This document shows, one piece after another, positions 18,023 through 26,857 of a DNA stretch of 64,000 nt. Source of the stretch: Paenibacillus sp. URB8-2 (GTDB lineage: Bacteria > Bacillota > Bacilli > Paenibacillales > Paenibacillaceae); assembly GCF_013393385.1 (NCBI RefSeq), contig NZ_AP023239.1, positions 1,178,001 to 1,242,000 on the forward strand, written 5' to 3'. Position 1 is the stretch's first letter. Each line of letters opens with the position of its first letter. A program made the position numbers and the translations under genes. The notes beneath the pieces are model-generated. The model did no database searches, was not told the origin of the DNA, and was given only the letters and a program-made list of their open reading frames with translations.

Positions 18023-18931
18023 ATGAGTACGAGTCCACACATTCTAGTTAATGAAGAGCCGAATAAACCCCGGAAATCCGGGACAGCCAAGACAGCCAGA
18101 CTGGCGCAGCGTACCGTGATGATGGTGATCGGAGCAGGCATGATGGCCGTGGCGCTTGAAATTTTCCTCGTTCCGAATCAGATGGTCGATGGCGGCATAA
18201 CAGGCATTTCGATTATGCTGTCGCATATTTTTAATATTCCCCTCGGCATTTTGCTAACCCTTCTCAACCTTCCTTTTCTCATCGTCGGATATAAGCAAAT
18301 CGGCAAGACCTTCGCTTTGTCCACGCTGTTTGCGGTCGTCGTCATGTCGATTGGCACACAACTGCTGCATCCTGTGCAGCCGATTACTGTGGAACCGCTG
18401 CTTGCGGCGGTATTTGGCGGCGTTATTCTCGGCGTCGGCGTCGGACTTGTGGTACGCTATGGCGGATCGCTGGACGGGACGGAAATTGTGGCGATTCTGG
18501 TTGCCAAAAGACTGCCTTTTTCAGTGGGCGAGGTCGTTATGTTCTTCAATCTGTTTATTTTGACGGGAGCGGGCTTTGTGTTCGGCTGGAATAACGCCAT
18601 GTTCTCGCTGATTGCCTACTATATTGCATTCAAAATGATCGATGTCACCCTCGAAGGTCTGGATCAGTCGAAGTCGGTCTGGATCATCAGCGATAAATAC
18701 CGCGATATTGGCGAAGCGCTGACGGAGCGGCTCGGCCGGGGCGTAACTTACCTGCAGGGGGAAGGCGGATTTTCGGGCGAAGACAAGAAAGTTATTTTCG
18801 TCGTGATCACCCGTCTGGAAGAAGCCAAGATGAAGGCGATCGTCGAAGACTGGGATTCCGAGGCTTTTGTTGCCGTCGGGAATATTCATGATGTCAAAGG
18901 CGGACGCTTCAAAAAGAAATCCATTCACTAA
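18023..18931 (+). CDS. YitT family membrane protein (DUF161-DUF2179)
   Basis: A 302-residue protein with a polar N-terminus, five or six spans (about residues 28-190) and a C-terminal soluble DUF2179 domain (about residues 212-295, starting KSVWIISDKYRDIGEALTE and containing GEGGFSGEDKKVIFVVITR). ALEIFLVPNQMVDGGITGIS and RYGGSLDGTEIVAILV are family signatures. Members are common in Bacillota; DUF2179 resembles ligand-binding domains, but transport activity has not been defined. The ATG follows AGGGGGAG. It is monocistronic with its own terminator. Confidence 0.9.
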   Translation: MSTSPHILVNEEPNKPRKSGTAKTARLAQRTVMMVIGAGMMAVALEIFLVPNQMVDGGITGISIMLSHIFNIPLGILLTLLNLPFLIVGYKQIGKTFALSTLFAVVVMSIGTQLLHPVQPITVEPLLAAVFGGVILGVGVGLVVRYGGSLDGTEIVAILVAKRLPFSVGEVVMFFNLFILTGAGFVFGWNNAMFSLIAYYIAFKMIDVTLEGLDQSKSVWIISDKYRDIGEALTERLGRGVTYLQGEGGFSGEDKKVIFVVITRLEEAKMKAIVEDWDSEAFVAVGNIHDVKGGRFKKKSIH

Positions 18932-18960
18932 GCACTCATACTCGAAAATACGCATATTCA

Positions 18961-18998
18961 AAACCTCCGCATCGCAGCCTGCGAAAGACGGAGGTTTT
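18961..18998. terminator. Terminator between yitT and the convergent NHEJ operon
   Basis: AAACCTCCG (18961-18969) pairs with CGGAGGTTT (18989-18997) across an internal GCAGCCTGC region. T and A runs on both sides let it act for both strands. Confidence 0.8.
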
Positions 18999-19029
18999 GC
19001 CGTTTATGGCGCCAAAGATGGACAATCGC

Positions 19030-19914
19030 TTACCGCAGGCCGGCGATAACAAGCTCCACCGGCTGCGGAGGCAGCTTCGAGATCAGATCGCCCTTGGCGC
19101 GCAGGCGTTCTTCAATATTGAGCAGATGAAAATCCTCCGGCGAGACATTGCTTTCAACCTCGTCCCATGTCAGGGGCGTGGATACGGTAGCCAGCGGACG
19201 GGCGCGGGGGGTATAAGGGGCGGCGAGCGTCTTGCCGCCGTAATGCTGAAGGTAATCGAAGTAGATTTTATCTCCGCGCTGTTTCTTGAGCCGCTCCAGT
19301 GTGAACAACCCAGGGTGTTTCTCCGTAACATACCGGCCGACAAAATGCCCAACCTTCCGCAGTTCGTCAAACGAAACTCCTTGTTTAATCGGCACAATAA
19401 TCTGGACGCCGGTCGCTCCCGACGTCTTTGGCACCGAAGCCAGCCCGAGCGAATTCAGCACCTTCCCGACAATCGCCGCCGCTTCCATAATCCTCGGTTC
19501 CACCTCACGGGAAGGATCAAGGTCGATCATCCATTCGCAGGGCAGGCTGCTGCCGGCATAATGCAGTGAGGGATGAAACTCCAGGGCGGCCAGATTGCCC
19601 AGCCAGAGCAGCCCGGGAAGCCCGTCCAGCGAGATGTAATTAATCTCTTCATGCATAACGGTGCGGACAAAGGGCGGCAGCGGGTCCGGAGCGTTCTTTT
19701 GGTAAAAGGACTTGCCCGGGACTCCATGCGGGTAGCGGATCACCGTCAGCAGCCGGTTCTTGAGATAGCGCAGCAAATACGGCGACAGGGCGGCAAGCTT
19801 CTCTAGATAGATGCGTTTGGTTATTCCGCGCTCCGGCCACAGCGGTTTATCGGGATTGGTAATGGGGACCGTTTGTCCTTCGATGGTAATGGAGCCTTTG
19901 ACGGCGGCTGGCAT
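19030..19914 (-). CDS. LigD polymerase domain protein (NHEJ primase-polymerase)
   Basis: This is a free-standing version (294 residues) of the archaeo-eukaryotic primase-like domain of LigD, which fills in and adds ribonucleotides at double-strand break ends. The sequence shows ITNPDKPLWPERGITK near the start, GKSFYQKNAPD, EFHPSLHYAG, the metal-binding WMIDLDPS (D-x-D), and later KTSGATGVQIIVPI and IYFDYLQHYGGKTLAAPY. The start at 19914 follows GGAGGA. It is the last gene of the ku-ligase-polymerase operon, 37 bases after the ligase stop. In many bacteria these domains are fused in a single LigD; here they are separate. Confidence 0.92.
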   Translation of the reverse strand: MPAAVKGSITIEGQTVPITNPDKPLWPERGITKRIYLEKLAALSPYLLRYLKNRLLTVIRYPHGVPGKSFYQKNAPDPLPPFVRTVMHEEINYISLDGLPGLLWLGNLAALEFHPSLHYAGSSLPCEWMIDLDPSREVEPRIMEAAAIVGKVLNSLGLASVPKTSGATGVQIIVPIKQGVSFDELRKVGHFVGRYVTEKHPGLFTLERLKKQRGDKIYFDYLQHYGGKTLAAPYTPRARPLATVSTPLTWDEVESNVSPEDFHLLNIEERLRAKGDLISKLPPQPVELVIAGLR

Positions 19915-19951
19915 ACGGCATTCCTCCAAATGAATGAATACAGGGCGGCAA

Positions 19952-20896
19952 TTAACGATTCGGCAGCAGGCACTCGGAAGGAGAGAGATCGAGCCTGGCT
20001 TGAATGCTGGGATGGCGAAGCGTGCCCGATTCGTTCCACTCCAGGAAATGGATTTTGAACACCAGTTCCGGACGAATCCAGAATGCTCCTTTGACCCGCT
20101 GGGGGATGGAAGCGAACGGCATGTAGTTCACGGCTAAACTTTGTGAAAGCACGGTCAACTCTTGCCAGTCCTTAACTTTCATCTTCCCGGTGCCCGCGTG
20201 TCCGATATAATGCAGACGTCCGTCATCGCCATATAAGCCTAGCAGCAGAGCATTGACCGTGCCGTCCCGGAACGTGACGCCTCCGGCGACGGCATTGAGA
20301 TCAGAAATGATTTTGCACTTGAGCCAGCGCTTGTCTTTCCCGCCCGGTGTGTAGACGCCGTTCACATCCTTGCAGACAATGCCCTCAAGTCCCTTCTCCC
20401 GGACGGCAGCGAGCAGCGCGGCGGAATCGCTGTAGCTCGGAACAGCCTGAACATGCGGATGAGGCAGCAGCATTTCTTCAAGCAGACTCCGGCGCTCGGA
20501 GAAGGGCCGGTCCATAGTCCATAACCCGTTGCAGTACAAAATGTCGAATACCATATACAGAACCGGAATTTGCCGGACCGTTGAAGCAATAGCGGAATCG
20601 TTCTTCAAACTGTCGCGGCGCATCACTTCGTGAAAAGAAGGTTTTCCCTCACTAAGCGCAATAACCTCACCGTCCAGTATGACGGAATCCGCTTTGCAGT
20701 AGCTTTCCGCTGCCGAGATTTCCGGGTACTGCCTTGTGCGGTAATTTTTCCGCCGATTGATCAGCTCCGTGGAACTTCCGTCATAATAGGAGAGCATGCG
20801 GACGCCGTCCCATTTAATCTGGGCAATCCACTGCTCTCCGGCAGGCGGCCGGTCTGTTATCATCGGTTCAAACGGAATGATGGGCGTAAATTTCAT
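19952..20896 (-). CDS. ATP-dependent DNA ligase (LigD ligase domain)
   Basis: A 314-residue ATP-dependent ligase that seals nicks during end joining. Motif I is IKWDGVR with Lys28 as the adenylated residue; motif III-like VLYMVFDILYCNG, motif IV EGIVCKDVNG, and motif V-like KRWLKCKI follow. The C-terminal OB-fold region includes LLLGLYGDDGRLHYIGHAGTG. There is no nuclease or polymerase domain on the same chain. It begins nine bases after the ku stop codon, indicating one transcript. The partner polymerase is encoded next. Confidence 0.93.
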   Translation of the reverse strand: MKFTPIIPFEPMITDRPPAGEQWIAQIKWDGVRMLSYYDGSSTELINRRKNYRTRQYPEISAAESYCKADSVILDGEVIALSEGKPSFHEVMRRDSLKNDSAIASTVRQIPVLYMVFDILYCNGLWTMDRPFSERRSLLEEMLLPHPHVQAVPSYSDSAALLAAVREKGLEGIVCKDVNGVYTPGGKDKRWLKCKIISDLNAVAGGVTFRDGTVNALLLGLYGDDGRLHYIGHAGTGKMKVKDWQELTVLSQSLAVNYMPFASIPQRVKGAFWIRPELVFKIHFLEWNESGTLRHPSIQARLDLSPSECLLPNR

Positions 20897-20905
20897 CGCG
20901 CAGCC

Positions 20906-21904
20906 CTATGATACCGTTTGCTTGCTCTTCGAGCTGCGTCGCTTCGGCTTGGGCGCGATAACAGGCGCCGGGGAAGAAGTGGCGGCCGCTCCGTCGGATG
21001 GTATCGTGCTTCCGGCTGCCGCGGCACCCTCTGCCGTGACGCCGGCGGCTTTGGGAGCTGCTTTCTTCCGCTCGCCCGCCGTTTTGCGGGGTTTGGCCGC
21101 AGGAGCGCCCGCCGGGCTACCCGGATCGGACGGAATATGCTGCACGGCCTCTATGCTGGCCTGAAGCGCGGCCATCAGATCGATGACATTCGTCTCCTGA
21201 CGCGCCGGAGCGATGCGGATTTCCTCGCCGGCCACTTTGCTTGAGATCAGGTCCAGCATCCGCTGGCGGTAATCATCCGTATATTTTCCCGGCTCGAACG
21301 GCGTCGACAGCTGCGATATAAGCAGTTTGGCCATATCCAGCTCCTTGTCGTTCACCGCACCGGCTTCCGGCAGACTCGGCACCTGGGACACCGGCCGGAT
21401 CTCGTCCGGGTAGAACATCGTCTCGATCGACAGGCAATTTTCCAGTACCCGAATTGCGGCAAGACTGCTTTTGGAGCGGATGGATATTTTGGCGACACCG
21501 ATTTTTTCCGTCTGGCGCATTGCTTCCATCAGCAGGCGATAAGCACCTGCCCCGGCTTGGTCCGGAGAAAGGTAATACGTTTTCTGAAAATAAATCGGAT
21601 CGATTTCCTTCAAATCTACAAAGTCGAGGATCGTAATATTCTTGGTGCTTTCTTCCGTCAGTGTGTCCAGCTCGTCTTTGTCAAAGACGACGAATTTCCC
21701 CTTTTCATACTCATAGCCTTTGCCGATTTCTTCCCAGGCCACTTCCTTGTCGCACACCGGACATTTTCGGACATAGGACAAGGGACTGCCGCAAGCCTTA
21801 TGGATATAACGTAAGGAGACATCCTTATCCTCAGTGGCCGAGAACATTTTGACCGGAACATGCACAAGTCCGAAGCTGATGGCGCCTTTCCAAACGGTAT
21901 GCAT
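20906..21904 (-). CDS. ku: Ku protein (non-homologous end joining)
   Basis: The 332-residue bacterial Ku homodimer binds DNA ends and recruits LigD. The start MHTVWKGAISFGLVHVPVK is canonical, with the conserved VRKCPVCDKEV (CxxC) and KGYEYEKGKFVVFD. The core ends near residue 255; the last 75 residues are a basic Ala/Pro/Lys-rich tail, as in many bacterial Ku proteins, probably contacting DNA or ligase. ATG 21904 has GAGGTG eight bases upstream; the earlier ATG at 21919 overlaps this site. It is first in the operon ku-ligase-polymerase. In spore formers this set protects spores against desiccation and radiation breaks. Confidence 0.95.
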   Translation of the reverse strand: MHTVWKGAISFGLVHVPVKMFSATEDKDVSLRYIHKACGSPLSYVRKCPVCDKEVAWEEIGKGYEYEKGKFVVFDKDELDTLTEESTKNITILDFVDLKEIDPIYFQKTYYLSPDQAGAGAYRLLMEAMRQTEKIGVAKISIRSKSSLAAIRVLENCLSIETMFYPDEIRPVSQVPSLPEAGAVNDKELDMAKLLISQLSTPFEPGKYTDDYRQRMLDLISSKVAGEEIRIAPARQETNVIDLMAALQASIEAVQHIPSDPGSPAGAPAAKPRKTAGERKKAAPKAAGVTAEGAAAAGSTIPSDGAAATSSPAPVIAPKPKRRSSKSKQTVS

Positions 21905-22099
21905 CGAATAACACCTCATTTTCTAAAAAAATTCCGCTTTGACTTAGTATGAACGGCGTCTGTCTTTTTACACCTTGAAGAATTTCGGTTGTGCCTTCCG
22001 CCGGATAGAATAGATCTTTTTGCTGCCGGGGAACATAACATTGTCCGGTTTCGGCAAATTCATGGCATGGCGTTATCGCGAATGGAGGCGGGAAGATCG

Positions 22100-22309
22100 A
22101 TGTTTCCGGAAAACGGATGGCAGGAGCAAGAGGGATATCCCGACAGATGCGGGACGGCCGTGAACTGGGAAGAGCTTACCGTGCGGCGCCGGGAAGAGGA
22201 GATTGTTCCGGGCACGGACAATCTGGATGCGGACCGGACAATCGGCGGACAGACGCAGGACAATCCGGACGATCTGGACGATCGGGATGAGAAGATCAGG
22301 ATGAGCTGA
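22100..22309 (+). CDS. Small acidic hypothetical protein upstream of sspH
   Basis: A 69-codon frame with a plausible site (GGAGGCGGGAAG) and ATG at 22100. It is rich in Asp/Glu and Gln (MFPENGWQEQEGYPDRCG near the start, NPDDLDDRDEKIRMS at the end) and has no recognisable domain. It sits 32 bases before sspH on the same strand, so a sporulation-time product is possible. Low complexity and short length keep this tentative. Confidence 0.4.
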   Translation: MFPENGWQEQEGYPDRCGTAVNWEELTVRRREEEIVPGTDNLDADRTIGGQTQDNPDDLDDRDEKIRMS

Positions 22310-22341
22310 AACAAGGTTTTGTATAAAAGGGAGGAACAAAC

Positions 22342-22533
22342 ATGGACATACAGCGTGCGCAGGATATTTTCGCTTCCAAGGATAACATTTCCGTACATCT
22401 GGACGGGGAGCCGGTATGGATCGAGCATGTGGATGCGGCAAACGGCATGGCGACTGTTCAGGTCGGTTCGCGGCCAACCAATGTGCATACGGTTGGCGTG
22501 GACCGGCTGGAAGAGCAGAAACGGCAGCGGTAG
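22342..22533 (+). CDS. sspH: H-type small acid-soluble spore protein
   Basis: A 63-residue SASP of the SspH family: MDIQRAQDIFASKDNISVHL, then DGEPVWIEHVD and ATVQVGSRPTNVHTVGVDRLEE. It is expected to be made in the forespore under SigG, although I could not place a convincing SigG promoter. The start follows GGGAGGAAC. It directly supports a spore-forming host. A 12-bp hairpin follows. Confidence 0.92.
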   Translation: MDIQRAQDIFASKDNISVHLDGEPVWIEHVDAANGMATVQVGSRPTNVHTVGVDRLEEQKRQR

Positions 22534-22565
22534 AATGCCATAGGTGTACTACTGATTAGAGTATC

Positions 22566-22598
22566 AGAATAGCCATGTTTTTGACGCATGGCTATTCT
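22566..22598 (+). terminator. Hairpin after sspH
   Basis: AGAATAGCCATG (22566-22577) pairs perfectly with CATGGCTATTCT (22587-22598). There is no T-tract, so termination is likely but not standard. The next 110 bases hold nothing I recognise. Confidence 0.5.
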
Positions 22599-22712
22599 CA
22601 AATTCAGATCCCTTCATTCACACCATCTCGGGATTAGGGGATAGTTTAGTGGAAATATGATGCTGTCCCGATTTCCTTTTTTTTGCAGCGCCTCCCCGAT
22701 TAATTCCTCCGG

Positions 22713-22832
22713 TCACCCGTTGAGCTTTCTTTCGGCCAGCGGCAGTGTTCCTATTTTTTCATAGTAACGGATAGTATCCACACTTGTTTGGCATTGTTCC
22801 AGAATTTCTTTCATTGTAAAGCTGTAGCTCAT
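22713..22832 (-). pseudogene. MerR-type regulator stub (39 codons)
   Basis: An ATG at 22832 with an AGGTGAG site opens a frame reading MSYSFTMKEILEQCQTSVDT, then IRYYEKIGTLPLAERKLNG, and stops. This is the first helix-turn-helix half of a MerR regulator (compare TIRYYEKIGLLPP in intact proteins). The usual continuation (NGYRRY and the dimer helix) is missing; a TGA interrupts at exactly that point and the following bases show only PEELIGEALQK-like remnants. It begins 24 bases after the MFS gene stop on the same strand. Most likely a decayed regulator; a functional micro-repressor is unlikely. Confidence 0.65.
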
Positions 22833-22855
22833 TTGGACTCACCTACATAAAATTT

Positions 22856-24139
22856 TTATTGCCTAATGAACAACGCGCTGACGGCGCCTGCCGCAGCCAT
22901 GGCAACGCAGATATAGAGCGCTATAATGCCGCTGCCCGCCGCTTCGCTGAAGTAAGCCAGAATGGGCGAGGCCACGGCTCCGCCGCCATTGCCGAATATT
23001 GTGTACATGGAGCTGGATCGAATGGCCGCTTTCGAATCGACCAGTTCGGAAGGCAGTGACCAAAAGGGACCGCTGACAATGGACGTCGAGGCGAACGCCA
23101 GAATAAGCATGAAGCCCAGCCACTTGATGGAAGTATGCGGTACCGCAACAATCGTGACGACCGACAGCAGGGCTCCGATCAACAGAACGGGATAACGCCG
23201 TCCTTTAAACACAAAGTCGGAAATAATCCCGCCCAGAGGCGCGGCCACGAAGGTAACGAAAAAAGTGGCTCCCAGCATCGCTGACGCGGTCTTTTCCGGA
23301 ATCTCCAAATCGACGGACAGCAGGCGCGGCAGGAAGGAGCTCAGACCGTAAATAAGCCAGCCGTTGACGAATACATAGACGGCAGCCGCCCAAACCCTTG
23401 ACCGGCGCAGCGCTTCTCTCATGGTTTTAGGCTTGATATACTTCAAATTTCCCGTCGCCGTTCTTGGGTTCTGCTGCGGAACGTTATTTCCGCCCAGCAA
23501 ATGATCGATCGAAGTCACACCGGGATATACCTCGTTCAAGCCTTTTACAGTGAAAAACACCACAGCGGCCAGGATCATTCCCGGCACGCAGACCATTATC
23601 GCGCTAGCCATTTGCCATGACATGCCTGCATCGGTCAGCATCGGGCCGACAATCGAGGGGACGGAAAACCCTACGCCCTGAAACCCGAACAAAATGCCTG
23701 AAGCGATGCCTCTCTGCCTTGTAGGAAACCATACCGAAGTCCCGCCGACGATCGCGCCGATGATTAGCCCGCCCGAAATGCCCTGAAAGAAACGCAGCGC
23801 CAATATGGCCGTATAGCTGTCTCCCAACACGGGAAAGAGCAACGTTACGGCGGTATTGATCAGAATACCGGCTGTAACGGTTTTACGCGGACCCCATTTT
23901 GCGCCCCATGCCCCTCCGATGAGCGGAAATAGGGTATAAGCGATCATGGAGGATGTGATCAGAAGGGTAACCTCCGTCGCCGTAATTTTCCATTCTCTTT
24001 GAATGGTAATTCCGAATACGGAAATCAATTGCAGACTCATAAAAAAATGTGCGAAAACAATCACATGGATGATTAATACGTACCAGCGATAGACAGGGGG
24101 AGCATCGAGTTTCTTAACTGGATTCTTCGATTGTCTCAT
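22856..24139 (-). CDS. Major facilitator superfamily transporter
   Basis: A 427-residue 12-span transporter. Family features include the loop 2-3 motif region GGAWGAKWGPRKTV, the span containing RFFQGISGGLIIGAIVGG, and a central cytoplasmic loop (about residues 195-235) before the second six-span half. The start at 24139 has AAAGGAGATGAG; the longer in-frame ORF up to 24328 has no site and a non-membrane extension. Substrate is not evident. It is followed by a broken MerR gene, which may once have controlled it, and is divergent from the DMT transporter. Confidence 0.85.
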   Translation of the reverse strand: MRQSKNPVKKLDAPPVYRWYVLIIHVIVFAHFFMSLQLISVFGITIQREWKITATEVTLLITSSMIAYTLFPLIGGAWGAKWGPRKTVTAGILINTAVTLLFPVLGDSYTAILALRFFQGISGGLIIGAIVGGTSVWFPTRQRGIASGILFGFQGVGFSVPSIVGPMLTDAGMSWQMASAIMVCVPGMILAAVVFFTVKGLNEVYPGVTSIDHLLGGNNVPQQNPRTATGNLKYIKPKTMREALRRSRVWAAAVYVFVNGWLIYGLSSFLPRLLSVDLEIPEKTASAMLGATFFVTFVAAPLGGIISDFVFKGRRYPVLLIGALLSVVTIVAVPHTSIKWLGFMLILAFASTSIVSGPFWSLPSELVDSKAAIRSSSMYTIFGNGGGAVASPILAYFSEAAGSGIIALYICVAMAAAGAVSALFIRQ

Positions 24140-24420
24140 ATGCTCATCTCCTTTCTCAATATCGGACCGTAACAACATGATGATGATATTTAAAAATTCT
24201 CGTTCAGGTGCAAAAATGCTGTTATAATTTTGTTGACCAGAGAGACCGAAAACTTTCCGGTCGCATTTCAGTGAACCGTGGCAGTCGCCAAGACAAGAAA
24301 TGATTAAACACAAACCGACAGCACCCAAACATCTGTTAAAGTAGGGCTTGCTGCTCCTTAGTTGGTTAAATTTGGTATTTACAAGCTTTAGCTTTATACA
24401 AAAAGAAATGAGTTGATCAC

Positions 24421-25416
24421 TTGAAACCTTTGCTTTACGGCGTCTGTTCGGCGCTGTTCTTTGCCATTACCTTTGTACTAAACCGCCGGATGGAGCTGTC
24501 CGGAGGAAGCTGGGCATGGAGTTCCTCGCTCAGGTATTTCTTCACACTGCCCTTTTTACTGGCCCTCGTGGCCGGTCGCCGCAGATTGAAGCCGCTCCTT
24601 CGGGAGATGGCTGACAAGCCCTGGTCCTGGCTGCTGTGGGGCACGGTCGGCTTCGGCTTGTTTTATGCCCCAATTACCTTTGCGGCGGCTTACGCCCCGG
24701 GCTGGCTGACGGCCGGAACGTGGCAAATTACGATTATTTCCGGCTCCTTGCTCGCGCCGCTGTTCGTTACCCGGATACAAGGACCTCAAGGAATTGTGGC
24801 TGCAAGGGGCAAAATTCCGCTTCGCGGACTTGGCCTCTCTGTAATCATTCTCGCTGGCGTTGCGGTGCTTCAACTGGAGCATGCCCAGAAGCTGTCGGTT
24901 TCACAGGTGCTTCTCGGCATCCTGCCCGTGCTCGTCGCTTCCTTTGCCTATCCGCTCGGCAACCGCAAGACGATGGAGCTGTGCGGCGGCAGGCTGGACG
25001 TATTCCAGCGCATTCTTGGAATGACGCTTGCCAGCATGCCCTTCTGGGTATTGGTCGCGCTGTTCGGCTGGAAGGAGTCCGGCCTTCCCTCTCAGGGCCA
25101 ACTGGTCCAGTCAGCCATTATCGCGCTTTCATCGGGCGTTGTGGCGACGGTGCTGTTCTTCCGGGCCACCGATATGGTCAGACACAGCATGACGGGACTG
25201 GCGGCGGTGGAGGCAACGCAGTCGTTTGAGGTGCTGTTTGCTCTGCTTGGGGAAATGCTCATACTGTCCTCTCCTGCTCCGACAATTCTGTCTTGGGCCG
25301 GAATTGCCGTTATTATTATTGGCATGATCCTGCACAGCTTATTCTCCCATTCCAAACCGGTGAAGGAACGCACCGGAAAGCAAACTGAACGGGAGAGCGT
25401 TTCTGCGGCGCAGTGA
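24421..25416 (+). CDS. DMT-superfamily efflux transporter (EmrE-like multidrug family)
   Basis: A 331-residue protein with about ten spans, built as two five-span halves typical of the drug/metabolite superfamily. It begins LLYGVCSALFFAITFVLNRR, with YAPGWLTAGTWQITIISGSL and GLAAVEATQSFEVLFALLGE in the halves. The C-terminal 25 residues are polar. The start is a TTG at 24421 with only a weak site (AATGAG), so it may shift by a few codons. The substrate cannot be inferred. The 281-base divergent gap to the MFS gene contains no operator I could recognise. Confidence 0.8.
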   Translation: MKPLLYGVCSALFFAITFVLNRRMELSGGSWAWSSSLRYFFTLPFLLALVAGRRRLKPLLREMADKPWSWLLWGTVGFGLFYAPITFAAAYAPGWLTAGTWQITIISGSLLAPLFVTRIQGPQGIVAARGKIPLRGLGLSVIILAGVAVLQLEHAQKLSVSQVLLGILPVLVASFAYPLGNRKTMELCGGRLDVFQRILGMTLASMPFWVLVALFGWKESGLPSQGQLVQSAIIALSSGVVATVLFFRATDMVRHSMTGLAAVEATQSFEVLFALLGEMLILSSPAPTILSWAGIAVIIIGMILHSLFSHSKPVKERTGKQTERESVSAAQ

Positions 25417-25438
25417 GACCCGGGAGGTCCCGGGCGTG

Positions 25439-25467
25439 TTGCGGTAAGGCTGTGGGACCGATATAAT
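25439..25467 (+). promoter_or_regulatory. Promoter of the tsaE-tsaB-rimI-tsaD operon
   Basis: TTGCGG (25439-25444), a 17-base spacer and a perfect TATAAT (25462-25467), about 60 bases before tsaE. Confidence 0.65.
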
Positions 25468-25528
25468 AAAAAGTATTCAAAATTTCGGACGATAGCTGCG
25501 GATACGCCGCTCTGTCAAAGGATGGTTG

Positions 25529-26017
25529 TTGCAGTTGGAAAATAATCCGGAAGCGGTATTTACCTTCCGTTCCCGCAGCCTGCGGGAGACGGAAGCACTG
25601 GCGGCGGAGCTGGCCGCAGCGGCAGCTCCGGGCTGGGTCATCGGACTCGACGGCGATTTGGGCGCCGGCAAGACGGCGTTCTCGCAGAGCTTTGCCCGGC
25701 ATTTGGAAGTCCCGGGTATCGTCAGCAGTCCTACGTTTACTATTATCAAGGAATATGCGGGCCGTGTCCCGCTGTACCATATGGATGTGTACCGGCTGTC
25801 TCTTGAGGAGGCGGACGAGCTTGGCTTGGACGAATATTTTTTTGGACAGGGCATTTGCCTGGTGGAATGGAGCAGCATTATTGCGGAGCTGATGCCTGAA
25901 CGGCATTTGCATATCCGCCTGGAGTCGACCGGGCCGGAGGAACGCGTGATTACAGTGGCCGGAACCGGAGAGCCTTATGCGGGCGTCTGCCGCGGACTGA
26001 TACAGAAGTGGGGTTAA
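25529..26017 (+). CDS. tsaE: tRNA threonylcarbamoyladenosine biosynthesis ATPase TsaE
   Basis: TsaE is the P-loop ATPase that drives turnover of the TsaB-TsaD complex making t6A37 on ANN-decoding tRNAs. The P-loop DGDLGAGKTAFSQSFA is clear, with SSPTFTIIKEY and LYHMDVYRL after it and LVEWSS near the end; about 162 residues, normal length. Start choice among TTG 25526, 25529 and 25535: 25529 lies six bases after AAAGGA and fits best. It is the first gene of a conserved block (ydiBCDE in B. subtilis). Confidence 0.93.
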   Translation: MQLENNPEAVFTFRSRSLRETEALAAELAAAAAPGWVIGLDGDLGAGKTAFSQSFARHLEVPGIVSSPTFTIIKEYAGRVPLYHMDVYRLSLEEADELGLDEYFFGQGICLVEWSSIIAELMPERHLHIRLESTGPEERVITVAGTGEPYAGVCRGLIQKWG

Positions 26018-26023
26018 GAAAGA

Positions 26024-26857
26024 ATGACGAGTGCAAATGAACAGCCGCGCAAGCGGTTTTTGGCGTTGGATACGGCGACGGCATCGCTGGGCGTGGCGGT
26101 GACTGAGAGCGGCAGAGTGGTGCATGAAATCAATGCGTCGGGAGAACGCAACCATTCCGTGCATCTTCTGCCGATCATCGGGGAGGCGCTGCAGGCTTCG
26201 GGCGGCGCCGAAATGCTGGAAGGCATCACCGTCGGCGTGGGCCCGGGCTCCTATACGGGAACCCGGATTGCCGTGACGGCGGCCAAATCGCTGGCGTGGA
26301 GCTGGAAGCTCCCCGTCTGCGGCGTGTCCACCCTTCAGGCGCTGGCCTGGGGCGGCTGGAATGCCGGTGCGGGAAGCCCGGAGGAAGCCGCCGCCGAAAG
26401 CGCGCGGCCAGAAGGCGGCTTCGGGCCGGACTGGATTGTTCCGCTGCTCGACGCGCGGCGAGGGCAGGCTTATACGGCGCTGTTCGCCGCAGACGGCGGA
26501 AACGCGCCGCTGCGTCTGGCGCCGGACTCGATCCGCCTGATGGCGGACTGGGTGCAGTCCCTTGCGGAGCGCCTGGAGGAAGTGAAGGCGCAGGGTGAAC
26601 GTCCCCGCCGCCTATGGTTTGTCGGCGAGGCGGCGGTGCATGGCGGGGCGGATTCGCTGAAGCCGCTTGAGGGCGCCGCCGAACTGCGCGTCCTGCCTTA
26701 TGATCTAGAAGGGCGCTGGATCGGATTTCTGGGGGAAGCTCGGCACGCGTCCGGAGACATCGACGATGTGCACAGCCTGATCCCGAATTATACGCAGCTT
26801 GCGGAAGCGGAAGCGAATTTGCTTAAAGCCGGCAAAGGGGGCGTGAAATCGAAATGA
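26024..26857 (+). CDS. tsaB: t6A biosynthesis scaffold protein TsaB
   Basis: TsaB is an ASKHA-fold relative of TsaD that serves as its dimer partner. The N-terminal core RFLALDTATASLGVAV, ERNHSVHLLPII and VGVGPGSYTGTRIAVTAAK are diagnostic. At 277 residues it is somewhat longer than usual because of an Ala/Glu-rich insert at about residues 110-135. It starts six bases after tsaE and overlaps rimI by four bases (ATGA). Confidence 0.93.
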   Translation: MTSANEQPRKRFLALDTATASLGVAVTESGRVVHEINASGERNHSVHLLPIIGEALQASGGAEMLEGITVGVGPGSYTGTRIAVTAAKSLAWSWKLPVCGVSTLQALAWGGWNAGAGSPEEAAAESARPEGGFGPDWIVPLLDARRGQAYTALFAADGGNAPLRLAPDSIRLMADWVQSLAERLEEVKAQGERPRRLWFVGEAAVHGGADSLKPLEGAAELRVLPYDLEGRWIGFLGEARHASGDIDDVHSLIPNYTQLAEAEANLLKAGKGGVKSK

